Shown: in pieces, positions 1-7,893 of the stretch
Position numbering within the stretch: the first letter of the stretch is position 1
Layout: each line of letters opens with the position of its first letter
DNA from: Lentilactobacillus laojiaonis
GTDB taxonomy: Bacteria > Bacillota > Bacilli > Lactobacillales > Lactobacillaceae
DNA: 64,000 nucleotides
Assembly (NCBI RefSeq): GCF_020616595.1
Contig: NZ_CP085278.1
Location: forward strand, 1,178,001 to 1,242,000
Direction: 5' to 3'
Made by a program: the position numbers and the translations under genes
The notes under the pieces: model-generated
Told to the model about the DNA's origin: nothing
The model's input: only the letters and a program-made list of their open reading frames with translations
Database searches by the model: none

Positions 1-367
1 GACCTTCAACCACACTTTGTTTAAATCCACGGAATTCAATACCATCATACATTCTACCTAGAACTTTAGCAGTATCTTCAACTGATTCTTTAGTTCCTAG
101 ATGAATATCATCTTTTCCTTGATAATCAGGATGAGCCCCTAATTCAATTGAAGCAGTGACGAATGATGAACGAGTTCTAGTAGATGCCTTTTCAAAAAGT
201 AAAGCAATGTTTTTACCTTCCAAATATTTATGAGGAATATTATCCTTTTTTAATTGTTTTAAGTGTAAACCAAAATCAACTAAGTAGTTTAATTCGGCTG
301 GTGTTAAGTCAGTTTCTGCTAAAATGCTACGTCCTTGAAATACATTTTGTTTAAAATTCTTATCCAT
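1..367 (-). CDS. arcB: Ornithine carbamoyltransferase, catabolic (N-terminal part)
   Basis: Second enzyme of the arginine deiminase pathway: it splits citrulline with phosphate into ornithine and carbamoyl phosphate in the cytoplasm. Only the first ~122 codons are in the window; the gene runs off the left edge. The start at 367 follows an AAAGGGG ribosome binding site. The family's carbamoyl-phosphate motif is visible as [12 protein letters not shown], followed by [19 protein letters not shown]. It lies 24 bp downstream of arcA on the same strand with no terminator between, so the two are co-transcribed. The catabolic role is inferred from the neighbour. Confidence 0.95.
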   Translation of the reverse strand, partial: MDKNFKQNVFQGRSILAETDLTPAELNYLVDFGLHLKQLKKDNIPHKYLEGKNIALLFEKASTRTRSSFVTASIELGAHPDYQGKDDIHLGTKESVEDTAKVLGRMYDGIEFRGFKQSVVEG

Positions 368-391
368 AATAATTTACCCCTTTAAATTAAT

Positions 392-1630
392 TTAGATATC
401 TTCTCGAACGATTGGACAACTCATGCAACGAGGGCCCCCACGTCCTCTTGATAATTCACTTGATAAAATGTCAATTACTTTAATACCATGTTTTCTAAGA
501 AGTTCATTAGATACATAGTTACGATTATAAGTTACAACCACCCCTGGTGCGATAGCCAAAGTATTTGAGCCATCATTCCATTGTTCTCTACCGGCAATAA
601 TTGGATCGCCCCCACCAGTTGGAATAACTTCTAATTCATCGAGATTTAATACGTCTTTTAAAACTCCTTTTAGATCAGTGCGATGATCTAAGTTAAGTTG
701 ACCATCTTTACCTGGTGTAATAATCCAGGTATCAATCTTGCCACCATTTAAAATTCCTGGGTGAACTGTAAATTGATTGTAGTTAATCATGGTAAAGACC
801 GTATCTAAATGCATCATAGCGTGGTTATGTGGAATCTTAATAGCCACAACGGTATCAAATTGACTATCTTTAAATAGACTATTAGCAATATCTTCAATGG
901 CTTGAGCAGAAGTTCTTTGTGAAACCCCAATAGCCATTACGTGATCACTTAATACTAATTCGTCCCCACCCTCAATACGGGTATTGTGATTACGATCACG
1001 CCAAACATGAACATTTTCATTATTAAATCTTGGATGATGTTTAATAATTACTTCGTTAAATAAAGATTCGCGTTGTCTAGCTGGATAAGTCATGTGATTA
1101 ATGCTTAAACCATTACCAATACAAGCTGATGGATCACGAGTAAAGTACAAATTAGGCATTGGATCCATGAAAAATGGATAATCAGATTCTTCGGCTAAAT
1201 CAACTAGATCATTAGAAACAAAATCTACTTCATTTTTTCGAACCCCGGCCATAATTTTATTAACCATATCTTGGTTATTCATACTTAAAAGATATTCTTT
1301 TAAAGCATCATGAGTTACTCCACCCACAAATCCTGATTCAGCAAGCATGCGGTCAACAAAATTATTTCTAACTTGTTCGCCACCTGCATCTAAAGCTTCA
1401 GCCGCTAATTTTTCCAAATATAGTACTTCTACCCCATTATCTCGAAGTACATTGGTAAAGTTGTCATGCTCTTGCTGTGCGATTGGTAAATATGGAATAT
1501 CATCGAATAACAATCTTGGCATCATTTCCGGTGTAAAGTTTTGGACTTCTTCAGCAGGTCGTTTAACTAAAACCGTCTTTAACTTTCCAATTTCTGATGT
1601 GATGTGAATTGGACCTTGATTTGTTGTCAT
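392..1630 (-). CDS. arcA: Arginine deiminase
   Basis: Hydrolyses arginine to citrulline and ammonia, the first step of the ATP-yielding and acid-protective arginine deiminase pathway. The 412-residue length fits the family. Visible motifs are [12 protein letters not shown] (about 165-176), [11 protein letters not shown] around residue 275, a [16 protein letters not shown] segment and the C-terminal [13 protein letters not shown], where Cys402 aligns with the catalytic cysteine. The start follows GGGGGAAG. It heads an arcA-arcB transcript; a cre site and possible ArgR boxes lie just upstream, and argR is encoded about 1.7 kb away. Confidence 0.97.
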   Translation of the reverse strand: MTTNQGPIHITSEIGKLKTVLVKRPAEEVQNFTPEMMPRLLFDDIPYLPIAQQEHDNFTNVLRDNGVEVLYLEKLAAEALDAGGEQVRNNFVDRMLAESGFVGGVTHDALKEYLLSMNNQDMVNKIMAGVRKNEVDFVSNDLVDLAEESDYPFFMDPMPNLYFTRDPSACIGNGLSINHMTYPARQRESLFNEVIIKHHPRFNNENVHVWRDRNHNTRIEGGDELVLSDHVMAIGVSQRTSAQAIEDIANSLFKDSQFDTVVAIKIPHNHAMMHLDTVFTMINYNQFTVHPGILNGGKIDTWIITPGKDGQLNLDHRTDLKGVLKDVLNLDELEVIPTGGGDPIIAGREQWNDGSNTLAIAPGVVVTYNRNYVSNELLRKHGIKVIDILSSELSRGRGGPRCMSCPIVREDI

Positions 1631-1676
1631 AACGCTTCCCCCTCATTTCCATTTACAAATTAATCTTAGCATACAC

Positions 1677-1691
1677 ATGTAAGCGATATCT
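1677..1691. promoter_or_regulatory. cre site (CcpA) upstream of arcA
   Basis: ATGTAAGCGATATCT matches the catabolite-responsive element consensus WTGNAANCGNWNNCW at every position. It ends about 47 bp before the arcA start, where CcpA binding would repress. Carbon repression of arginine deiminase operons is well established; its use here is inferred. Confidence 0.7.
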
Positions 1692-1720
1692 TGATTTTGC
1701 TTACCCCATAATTCCGTAAA

Positions 1721-1777
1721 AATTCAATTATTCAATAATTTTGAATTATCATTTGCATATTTATATTTTTATGCACT
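1721..1777. promoter_or_regulatory. Possible ArgR boxes and promoter of arcA
   Basis: This AT-rich stretch holds an inverted repeat with AATTCAA and TTGAATT arms (1721-1747). On the minus strand it also holds TGCATAAAAATATAAATA, which resembles the ArgR consensus TNTGAATWWWWATTCANW with several mismatches. The nearby argR gene makes the reading plausible, but AT richness lowers its value. Confidence 0.35.
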
Positions 1778-1830
1778 TATTAACGAATATATCGAATTTT
1801 TATACAAAAATTTTTTTTGAAATTTATTGA

Positions 1831-3165
1831 TTAAACAAACAATGATAAACATAAAATTGACAATAAACCGGAAACCCCGATTAAACAAGTTAATGGTGAC
1901 CAAGCAGCAAAGGTTTCTTTCAATGAAAGACCAAAGTACTCTTTAACCATCCAGAAACCAGCATCATTAACGTGACCGCCAAATACACTACCAGCACCAA
2001 CGGCTAGTACCATTAAAGCCGGGTTAGCACCAGTTTGGGCAATTAATGGAGTAACTAAACCAGCTCCGGTTAAAGCCGCAACGGTAGATGAACCTAAACT
2101 TACACGTAAGATGGCAGTGATAATCCAAGCGGCAAGTAATGGTGACATGTGGATATTAGTAAAGATGTTTGAAATATAGTCTGAAATTCCACCAGATACT
2201 AATACTTGTTTAAAGGCACCACCACCACCGATGATGAATAACATACCAGCAATTTGTACAATTGCAGTTTCCATAATTGAGCTAATCTTCTTCATACTGA
2301 TGTGTTGACCAACACCCATAGTGAAGATGGCAAAAATTAGTGAAATTAACATTGCAACATTTTCGTTACCGATAAATGCCACAATCTTATATGCCATAGT
2401 TCCTTTTGGAATCATAAATTCGATAATAGTTGCTAAACCAATTAAAATAACTGGCATCATAGCAGTTACCACACTAATACCAAATTTTGGTGTGTCTTTT
2501 AAATCAAATTCCTTTACTTCCCCCAAAGCAGGTATTTCATCTTGGACACGATAAACGCCTGGCATAACTTTTCTCAAAAATCGATTATAAAGCGGACCTG
2601 AAATAATAACTGTTGGAATTGCAACAATTAATCCATAAATAATAACTTGGCCAATGTTAGCTTTAAAGATTTCTGAAATTGCAGTTGGTGCAGGATGTGG
2701 TGGAATAAATCCGTGCATAACGTTTAATGTAGCTGCCATCGGAATAGCTAGTTCCATCAATGGAACTTCTAATTCTTTAGCAATGATGAAAATAATAGGT
2801 AGTAAAACAACTAATCCAACTTCAAAGAAAAGTGCTAAACCAATAATGAATGATGCTAAAATAACTGCAAGTTGAATGTGCTTTCTACCAAATTTTTCAA
2901 TCAATGTATTGGCAATTCGGTGACCCCCACCAGATTCAGAAAGAAGTTTACCAATCATAGACCCCATTCCGAAAACAATTACCAAACTACCTAATTGAGA
3001 ACCTAATCCATCAGTAATAACTGTTGGAACCTTATCTAAAGGAATTCCCAATACAAGGGCTACTGCAAAAGCAGTGATGATTAAAGAAACAAAGGTATTC
3101 AATTTTAATTTAGTTATTAAGAAAATTAAAAGGACTACCCCTAATGCAACAATTAATAATGGCAT
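1831..3165 (-). CDS. gntP: GntP-family gluconate/sugar-acid:H+ symporter
   Basis: Polytopic membrane permease of 444 residues that is hydrophobic throughout, with roughly 12 membrane segments. The N-terminus, the FGMGSMIGKLLSESGGGHRIA segment near residue 65-85, FIPPHPAPTAISE near 155 and the late SVFGGHVNDAGFWMVKEYFG are typical of GntP/GntT gluconate permeases. The start is set by AGGAGG nine bases upstream. It is a single gene between argR and arcA, and no gluconate kinase is next to it. Two cre sites upstream imply carbon catabolite repression. The exact sugar acid is not readable from sequence. Confidence 0.88.
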   Translation of the reverse strand: MPLLIVALGVVLLIFLITKLKLNTFVSLIITAFAVALVLGIPLDKVPTVITDGLGSQLGSLVIVFGMGSMIGKLLSESGGGHRIANTLIEKFGRKHIQLAVILASFIIGLALFFEVGLVVLLPIIFIIAKELEVPLMELAIPMAATLNVMHGFIPPHPAPTAISEIFKANIGQVIIYGLIVAIPTVIISGPLYNRFLRKVMPGVYRVQDEIPALGEVKEFDLKDTPKFGISVVTAMMPVILIGLATIIEFMIPKGTMAYKIVAFIGNENVAMLISLIFAIFTMGVGQHISMKKISSIMETAIVQIAGMLFIIGGGGAFKQVLVSGGISDYISNIFTNIHMSPLLAAWIITAILRVSLGSSTVAALTGAGLVTPLIAQTGANPALMVLAVGAGSVFGGHVNDAGFWMVKEYFGLSLKETFAAWSPLTCLIGVSGLLSILCLSLFV

Positions 3166-3206
3166 ATACGTATACCTCCTAAGTTAATTATTATCAACAC
3201 GTTTAA

Positions 3207-3221
3207 TTGTAAACGATTACA
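3207..3221. promoter_or_regulatory. cre site 1 upstream of gntP
   Basis: TTGTAAACGATTACA matches WTGNAANCGNWNNCW fully and sits 42-56 bp before the gntP start, a position suited to CcpA repression. Confidence 0.7.
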
Positions 3222-3241
3222 TTTTACCCGTCAACATTTTT

Positions 3242-3256
3242 TGTTATCGCTTTCAT
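3242..3256. promoter_or_regulatory. cre site 2 upstream of gntP
   Basis: The reverse complement ATGAAAGCGATAACA is a full match to the cre consensus, 20 bp upstream of the first site. Two sites imply tight or cooperative CcpA control of gntP. Confidence 0.65.
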
Positions 3257-3317
3257 AAATTGGTATTAAAAAAAGCCAGTAAATTGGTATAGCTCTAAGT
3301 TTCACTAGCTTCTTAAT

Positions 3318-3770
3318 TTATTTTAAATGCTGACTAATAATTTGATTAAATTTTTGAGCCTCGGCATTATCATTACAAAAAATCACCAATGTATCATGAC
3401 CCGCAATGGAAGCTTGTACTTCTGGTAAATCAATATCATCAATAATGGCACCGATCATGTTGGCATAATTAGGCATAGTTTGAATAATATTTAAAAACTG
3501 AATTTGCTTAATTGAGATAACATATTCGCTGATATTTTCGTATAAGCGTTTATATTCATTTTCGTTTCCCGACTTAAAAACTGTATAGTAATATTTTCCG
3601 TTACTATTTTTTTGTTTAATAATCTTTAAATCCTTCATATCTCTGGATAAAGTTGCTTGGGTTACTTCTATACCTGAGGATTGTAAATAGTGCATTAACT
3701 CCTCTTGAGTTCCCACTTGATGTTGGGTAATTATTTTTTCAATAATTAATTGTCGCTTGGCTTTTTGCAT
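3318..3770 (-). CDS. argR: Arginine repressor/activator ArgR (ArcR type)
   Basis: A 150-residue arginine-responsive regulator. The N-terminal winged helix (about 1-70) includes GTQEELMHYLQ and VTQATLSRDMKDL, the ArgR recognition region. The C-terminal domain (about 80-150) has ANMIGAIIDDID and IAGHDTLVIFC, which form the hexamer and arginine pocket. I chose the start at 3770 because AGGTGGG lies just upstream. The open frame continues further upstream, but that extension overlaps the S14 gene and is not ArgR-like. Position next to arcA and gntP suggests control of arginine catabolism. Confidence 0.93.
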   Translation of the reverse strand: MQKAKRQLIIEKIITQHQVGTQEELMHYLQSSGIEVTQATLSRDMKDLKIIKQKNSNGKYYYTVFKSGNENEYKRLYENISEYVISIKQIQFLNIIQTMPNYANMIGAIIDDIDLPEVQASIAGHDTLVIFCNDNAEAQKFNQIISQHLK

Positions 3771-3824
3771 TTTAAAAATCCCACCTAAAAGTATTATTAA
3801 AACCATCATACCAAATTTAGACAC

Positions 3825-3860
3825 AAAAAAAGTAGTGCATTTTAAATGCACTACTTTTTT
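3825..3860 (-). terminator. Terminator of rpsN
   Basis: Inverted repeat AAGTAGTGCAT / ATGCACTACTT followed on the minus strand by a T run. It overlaps the rpsN stop codon and separates rpsN from argR. Confidence 0.85.
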
Positions 3861-4128
3861 ACCAACTGGCTTTTTTAACTCCGGGAAGTTTCCCATCGTG
3901 AGCCAATTTTCTAAAGTTAATTCGAGACATATTAAATTTACGCATATAGGCACGTGGACGGCCATCAATAGCGTCACGGCGATGAATTCTAGTAGGTGAA
4001 GCATTACGTGGTAAACGGCTCAATGCCACATAATCACCCTTAGCCTTTAATTCTTGTCTAATTTTTTCATATTTTCGAACAGTTGCTTCAATACGTTTTT
4101 CTTTTTCAATTTTTGACTTCTTAGCGAT
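3859..4128 (-). CDS. rpsN: 30S ribosomal protein S14, zinc-independent form, with ATC start
   Basis: Small-subunit protein S14 of 89 residues. It begins [16 protein letters not shown] and contains [33 protein letters not shown] and the C-terminal [11 protein letters not shown]. It has no cysteines, so it is the C-minus, zinc-independent paralogue. The codon where ATG is expected is ATC (4126-4128). The frame closes at a TGA eight codons upstream with no ATG, GTG or TTG between, while AGAAGGG lies seven bases before ATC. A Zur-like box lies about 40 bp upstream. Known biology: C-minus S14 replaces zinc-binding S14 in zinc starvation. Confidence 0.9.
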   Translation of the reverse strand: MAKKSKIEKEKRIEATVRKYEKIRQELKAKGDYVALSRLPRNASPTRIHRRDAIDGRPRAYMRKFNMSRINFRKLAHDGKLPGVKKASW

Positions 4129-4164
4129 AAGATTTCCCTTCTTTCAACAATCAAATTAGTTTAC

Positions 4165-4183
4165 AATAGTAATCATTACCATT
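4165..4183. promoter_or_regulatory. Zur-type operator upstream of rpsN
   Basis: The core GTAATCATTAC (4169-4179) matches the Zur box core GTAATNATTAC of Bacillus-type zinc repressors, and the flanking bases extend partial symmetry. Its place just upstream of a zinc-independent S14 gene is the classic context. Confidence 0.6.
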
Positions 4184-4348
4184 TACTTTAACATATTTTA
4201 AATTTCTGTCAACAATCATTAATTATTTTTCGCATTTTACCACAAAAAATAGCCGATGTTTAGCTATGTAGGCTTATTTTACCAAATATTTAATTCTTGG
4301 TTATATAATTAATTATGAATTTATTATAAAAGAAGGTGAGGAATGATT

Positions 4349-5254
4349 ATGAATAGCAAACTATTGGCGTTTCTAGAAGAGATTAAAACTCAAGGAAATA
4401 TGTCAAAGGCTGCTCAAACTCTATTTGTCACACAACCATATATCAGCCGAGTAATTAAAAATGCTGAAAATCACTTTGGCGTGCACTTAATCGACCGTTC
4501 ATCCCATCCTATTAGATTAACTTATGCTGGTGAACGCTTATTAAGCTATCTACAAGAACAAAATCGGCTAAGAGTAACCTTAGATCGAGAAATGACCCAT
4601 TTATCCGAATACAAATACGGTCATCTGTCAATTGCATCTGACGATTCATTAAGTGACGATGCTTACAGTAAAATTATTACTAAATTTAATAAAAAATACC
4701 CTAATATTCACTTACAAATCATAAATACTACTGCTCGTGATGCCGAAAAACGAGTTTTATCCGGATCCTTAGATTTCTTTATCGGTAAAAAAATTAATAA
4801 TCCTAAATTAACCCATGTATCATTAGTGAATACAGCTTTAGCACTAGTTATTCAAAAATCGATGGCTAGTTTTGATGCCGATAAATTATGGATTGATTAC
4901 GACCCTAATATATTAAATGAATTAATCGGCCACAGCTTTATTAGTATTCCCCACGATAGCAGCTATCAACGAATGATTAATAGCTTTCTAAATGAAATGA
5001 ATCTACCAGTGGAATTTAATTTTGAAGTTCCTACTATTCAATTAGCCGTTAAATTAGCTTTAAATAATCTCGGTGCAGTTATTGCTCCTAAATACATTAT
5101 CAAAAGGAATCAATTTGAAGATGCCGAAGTTTCTTTAATGAAATTACCTAAAGATCAATTGGCTACTAAAATTGAACTTTCCTACCTGGAAAATACTAAA
5201 AATTCTAAGCCCATTAATGAATTAATTGAAATTATTAAAGATGTTTTAGATTAA
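4349..5254 (+). CDS. LysR-family transcriptional regulator
   Basis: A 301-residue regulator with an N-terminal winged helix (about 1-60): NMSKAAQTLFVTQPYISRVIKNAENHFGV followed by LIDRSSHPIRLTYAG. The rest is a periplasmic-binding-like effector domain of type 2 fold. I set the start at the second ATG because AAGGTGAGG lies seven bases before it and only one base before the first. It is divergent from rpsN and is followed by a terminator, so it stands alone. Its target and effector are not evident. Confidence 0.88.
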   Translation: MNSKLLAFLEEIKTQGNMSKAAQTLFVTQPYISRVIKNAENHFGVHLIDRSSHPIRLTYAGERLLSYLQEQNRLRVTLDREMTHLSEYKYGHLSIASDDSLSDDAYSKIITKFNKKYPNIHLQIINTTARDAEKRVLSGSLDFFIGKKINNPKLTHVSLVNTALALVIQKSMASFDADKLWIDYDPNILNELIGHSFISIPHDSSYQRMINSFLNEMNLPVEFNFEVPTIQLAVKLALNNLGAVIAPKYIIKRNQFEDAEVSLMKLPKDQLATKIELSYLENTKNSKPINELIEIIKDVLD

Positions 5255-5287
5255 AAAAACTTCAGTAAAATTACTGAAGTTTTTTAA
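5253..5287. terminator. Bidirectional terminator
   Basis: Stem AACTTCAGTAA / TTACTGAAGTT flanked by A and T runs, shared by the convergent LysR and Apf-like genes. Confidence 0.85.
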
Positions 5288-5293
5288 TCTATA

Positions 5294-5650
5294 TTAATAC
5301 CAACCATAATAAATCCAATGTTTTTTGGCGTTTACCCAACTACCGTAACGATTTTTAACATATCGATCCGCAGTTTTTTCTTGGTTATTTTTAGAAAAAT
5401 CTCCATGAAGATAGCTAGCAGTTAATTGGTAACGACCAATATAAATGCCATTACGAGCTTTGTATGATCCCCGAGATTCACGGTAGGCAATCCAATTTTT
5501 AGCTTTTTGATTAGCTTTTGATAATTTTGATTTATAAGTAGTACTTGCGTAAACTGATTGATTACTAGTCATTGATACTGAATTCATATTCATAACTGTA
5601 AACAATGCCATAGAACTAATGATTAAAACAATTAATTTTTTAAGATTCAT
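5294..5650 (-). CDS. Small secreted Apf-domain (transglycosylase-like) protein
   Basis: A 118-residue exported protein: a signal peptide with a hydrophobic core (about 5-30) ending near VYA, a short lysine-rich link, and one C-terminal domain from about residue 50. That domain reads NWIAYRESRGSY, NGIYIGRYQL, RYGSWVNAKKHW and ends YYGWY. It closely resembles the C-terminal domain of the LysM protein at 17.6-18.1 kb and of aggregation-promoting-factor proteins of lactobacilli, a lysozyme-like fold with a Glu in RES. It lacks a LysM anchor, so it is probably released or loosely bound. Role in wall turnover is inferred. Confidence 0.75.
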   Translation of the reverse strand: MNLKKLIVLIISSMALFTVMNMNSVSMTSNQSVYASTTYKSKLSKANQKAKNWIAYRESRGSYKARNGIYIGRYQLTASYLHGDFSKNNQEKTADRYVKNRYGSWVNAKKHWIYYGWY

Positions 5651-5776
5651 TTTTTAATTAAACTCCCTAAGCAATATAATAATTTATTTATTATTTATAT
5701 GCTAAATATAATATGTATAATATATCAATTATAAATTACGAATTAATTAATCATAATTTACTAAAACATTAAAATA

Positions 5777-5795
5777 ATATTACATTTTGTAATAT
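5777..5795. promoter_or_regulatory. Perfect palindrome between the Apf-like and usp genes
   Basis: ATATTACA and TGTAATAT arms with a 3-base spacer form a perfect inverted repeat in the divergent intergenic region. It could be an operator for either gene. The regulator is unknown. Confidence 0.4.
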
Positions 5796-5890
5796 CAAAA
5801 TTAATAAACCATTTAATATCAATTTATTTAAGATTCTTTTATAATAGGCGTGAATCATAAATTAGCTTTGCGATTAAGGGAGGAAATATT

Positions 5891-6343
5891 ATGTATAACA
5901 AAATATTAGTACCTTTAGATGGTTCCGAAAATTCAAAATTAGCTTTAGATCAAGCTATTGAATTAGCACAAAAATTCAATTCAGAACTTTATTTATTAGC
6001 CGTGGTTGATAGTGTTAGATTAATGCAACATGGATTTAGTTCATCTTACGCTTCTCCATCAATGGATGCAGTTATCAAGCCACTAAAAGATTTTACCCAA
6101 AAGAATTTAGACCAAGCTTCTGAAACTGCTAAAAATGCCAATGTTAAATTTCAAACGGTTATCGAAGAAGCTGACCCTAAAAATGCAATTGCTACTGATA
6201 TACCTGAAAAATATGGTATCGATTTAATCGTAATGGGTAAATCTGGTGCCGATGCCCTTCAACGAATCATGGTTGGTTCTACTACCGCTTATGTAGTCCG
6301 TCATGCTGACTGCAATGTTATGGTAATTTCCGACAATGATTAA
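5891..6343 (+). CDS. Universal stress protein, UspA family
   Basis: A 150-residue cytoplasmic Usp-fold protein. It opens with YNKILVPLDGSENSKLALDQAIELA and ends with the ATP-binding type motif DLIVMGKSGADALQRIMVGSTTAYVVRHADCNVMVI (G-2x-G-9x-G-S/T pattern). AGGGAGG lies just before the start, and a -10 like TATAAT is at 5840-5845. It stands alone and ends in a terminator. The second Usp of the window, at 23.8 kb, is linked to mntH and differs clearly in sequence. Confidence 0.92.
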   Translation: MYNKILVPLDGSENSKLALDQAIELAQKFNSELYLLAVVDSVRLMQHGFSSSYASPSMDAVIKPLKDFTQKNLDQASETAKNANVKFQTVIEEADPKNAIATDIPEKYGIDLIVMGKSGADALQRIMVGSTTAYVVRHADCNVMVISDND

Positions 6344-6352
6344 TTAATTTTT

Positions 6353-6389
6353 AAAACACGACTAATACTATTTATTAGCCGTGTTTTTT
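6353..6389 (+). terminator. Terminator of the usp gene
   Basis: AAACACG-A-CTAAT paired with ATTAG-C-CGTGTTT, then a T run. Confidence 0.8.
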
Positions 6390-6426
6390 ATTTATAATTA
6401 ATTAAAAAAATTAGGGGAACTTGAAT

Positions 6427-6900
6427 ATGAACAATGATTTAAATCCCATCACTAAAGCGGGATACCATATGTTAGAACAACGCATCGAAGCCTTAAAACA
6501 ACAACGGCCCGACAAAATTGCTGCCTTAAAAGCGGCTCGGGCCCTAGGTGATCTATCGGAAAATGCTGATTATTCCGCTGCTAAACGTGATTTACGACAC
6601 CTAGAAAGTCAGTTACGCTTTACCCAAAAACAACTTCAATTTTCTAAAATTATTGAAGTTAGCGATGATGGGATCGTTTCAATTGGTAAAAAAGTTACTA
6701 TTGAATTTTTAGATGATCATGAAAATGATACTTTTATAATAGTAGGTATTTCCGAAACTAATATTGATGAAAATAAAATTTCCTTACGATCACCTTTAGG
6801 ACAAGCCTTACATAACCATAAAGTTGGGGACATTGTTACCATTAATTCACCCGATTCTGTTTATACCGTAAAAATTAATGCCATTAGCCTCGAAGATTAG
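6427..6900 (+). CDS. GreA/GreB-family transcription elongation factor
   Basis: A 157-residue GreA-like protein that rescues backtracked RNA polymerase by stimulating transcript cleavage. The N-terminal coiled coil (about 1-75) carries LGDLSENADYSAAK, which includes the acidic tip residues of Gre factors. The C-terminal FKBP-like domain ends SPLGQALHNHKVGDIVTI. I set the start at ATG 6427 because AGGGGAA is seven bases upstream; the TTG at 6421 is too close. Lactobacilli often have a housekeeping greA elsewhere, so this may be an accessory paralogue. Confidence 0.9.
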   Translation: MNNDLNPITKAGYHMLEQRIEALKQQRPDKIAALKAARALGDLSENADYSAAKRDLRHLESQLRFTQKQLQFSKIIEVSDDGIVSIGKKVTIEFLDDHENDTFIIVGISETNIDENKISLRSPLGQALHNHKVGDIVTINSPDSVYTVKINAISLED

Positions 6901-6911
6901 AGGCTTTTTTT
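6886..6911 (+). terminator. Terminator overlapping the gre stop codon
   Basis: AGCCTC / GAGGCT stem and a T run. The stop codon of the Gre gene lies in the loop, and the convergent LysR gene ends inside the same hairpin. Confidence 0.75.
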
Positions 6912-7784
6912 AATCCATTGAATTAATTGCTGGTATTCTGGTTGATAATAATTATTTTTTAAATATACAAAATACAGATCATGCACTACATTCACATTTT
7001 TAATATTTAATTCCACTAATTTTCCGGAATCAATTTCATTTTTTACCATATTTTTATAGATAAAACTAATTCCCTGGTTATTAATTAATAGGGAACGAAT
7101 CGCAATAATATTATCCACTTGAATAATTTTTGAAAAATCTTCTAAATTAGTATCTTGATAATTCAAAATACTATTAAAAATTTCTCTAGAGCCCGAACCC
7201 GGTTCACGGATGATCAGAGTTTGTTGAAATAAATCCGTAAAATCAATCGGTTGTTTTATTTGGCTTAGCGGATTATCTTTAGCTGCTACAGCCACAAAGG
7301 GTTCCGTCTTTAAAACTTCGCTAGCAAATTCATCTTTGGGAAAAGAACCTTCAATCAAACTAAATTCAACTTCCCCTCTTCTTAACATCTGTAAACTGCG
7401 ATCCGTATTCGTCACGTTACCTTTAATCTCTTGGTAATTATGTTTAATTAAATATTCGGTAATGGGGGGAATAAAATTTTCACTAAGAGATTGAGTCGTT
7501 GAAAAACTAATTTTGGGTTTGGCATGAGATTTAGAAAAATTTTTTTGAAATTTATCTAATTGAGAACGAATCGATCTAAAAAAAGAAGCTAATTCTTTTC
7601 CTTCATTAGTAATAGTTAAATGCCGACCACGATATTGGACTAACGTGGCCTGATAATCTTTTTCTAAACTTTTAATTTGCTGAGTAACTGTCGGTTGAGT
7701 AATATATAACTTTTCGGCAGTTTTGGTATAAGATTTTAAATCTACTAAAGTTAAAAAGGTCTCAGCCCGGCGATCAAGTACCAT
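6897..7784 (-). CDS. LysR-family regulator divergent from yeiH
   Basis: A 295-residue LysR protein with the helix-turn-helix SYTKTAEKLYITQPTVTQQIKSLEKDYQ (about 16-43) and a CysB/YeiE-like effector domain. It overlaps the stop of the convergent Gre gene by four bases. It is transcribed away from the YeiH-type exporter across a 109-bp gap. In Enterobacteria the LysR protein YeiE is encoded beside YeiH in the same way, so autoregulation plus control of the exporter is the natural inference. Confidence 0.88.
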   Translation of the reverse strand: MVLDRRAETFLTLVDLKSYTKTAEKLYITQPTVTQQIKSLEKDYQATLVQYRGRHLTITNEGKELASFFRSIRSQLDKFQKNFSKSHAKPKISFSTTQSLSENFIPPITEYLIKHNYQEIKGNVTNTDRSLQMLRRGEVEFSLIEGSFPKDEFASEVLKTEPFVAVAAKDNPLSQIKQPIDFTDLFQQTLIIREPGSGSREIFNSILNYQDTNLEDFSKIIQVDNIIAIRSLLINNQGISFIYKNMVKNEIDSGKLVELNIKNVNVVHDLYFVYLKNNYYQPEYQQLIQWIKKSL

Positions 7785-7893
7785 AAGTATTTCCTTTCTA
7801 TTATTTTATTTTATATATATATTACCATTCATTATTTTATTTTATTGATAATTTATAATATTATTTATATATACAAATTTAGGAGGAACTTTC

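Noticed and set aside
3771-4004. N-terminal extension of ArgR in the same frame
   Set aside because: It overlaps the rpsN terminator and coding region on the same strand and is not ArgR-like. The start at 3770 has a good ribosome binding site.
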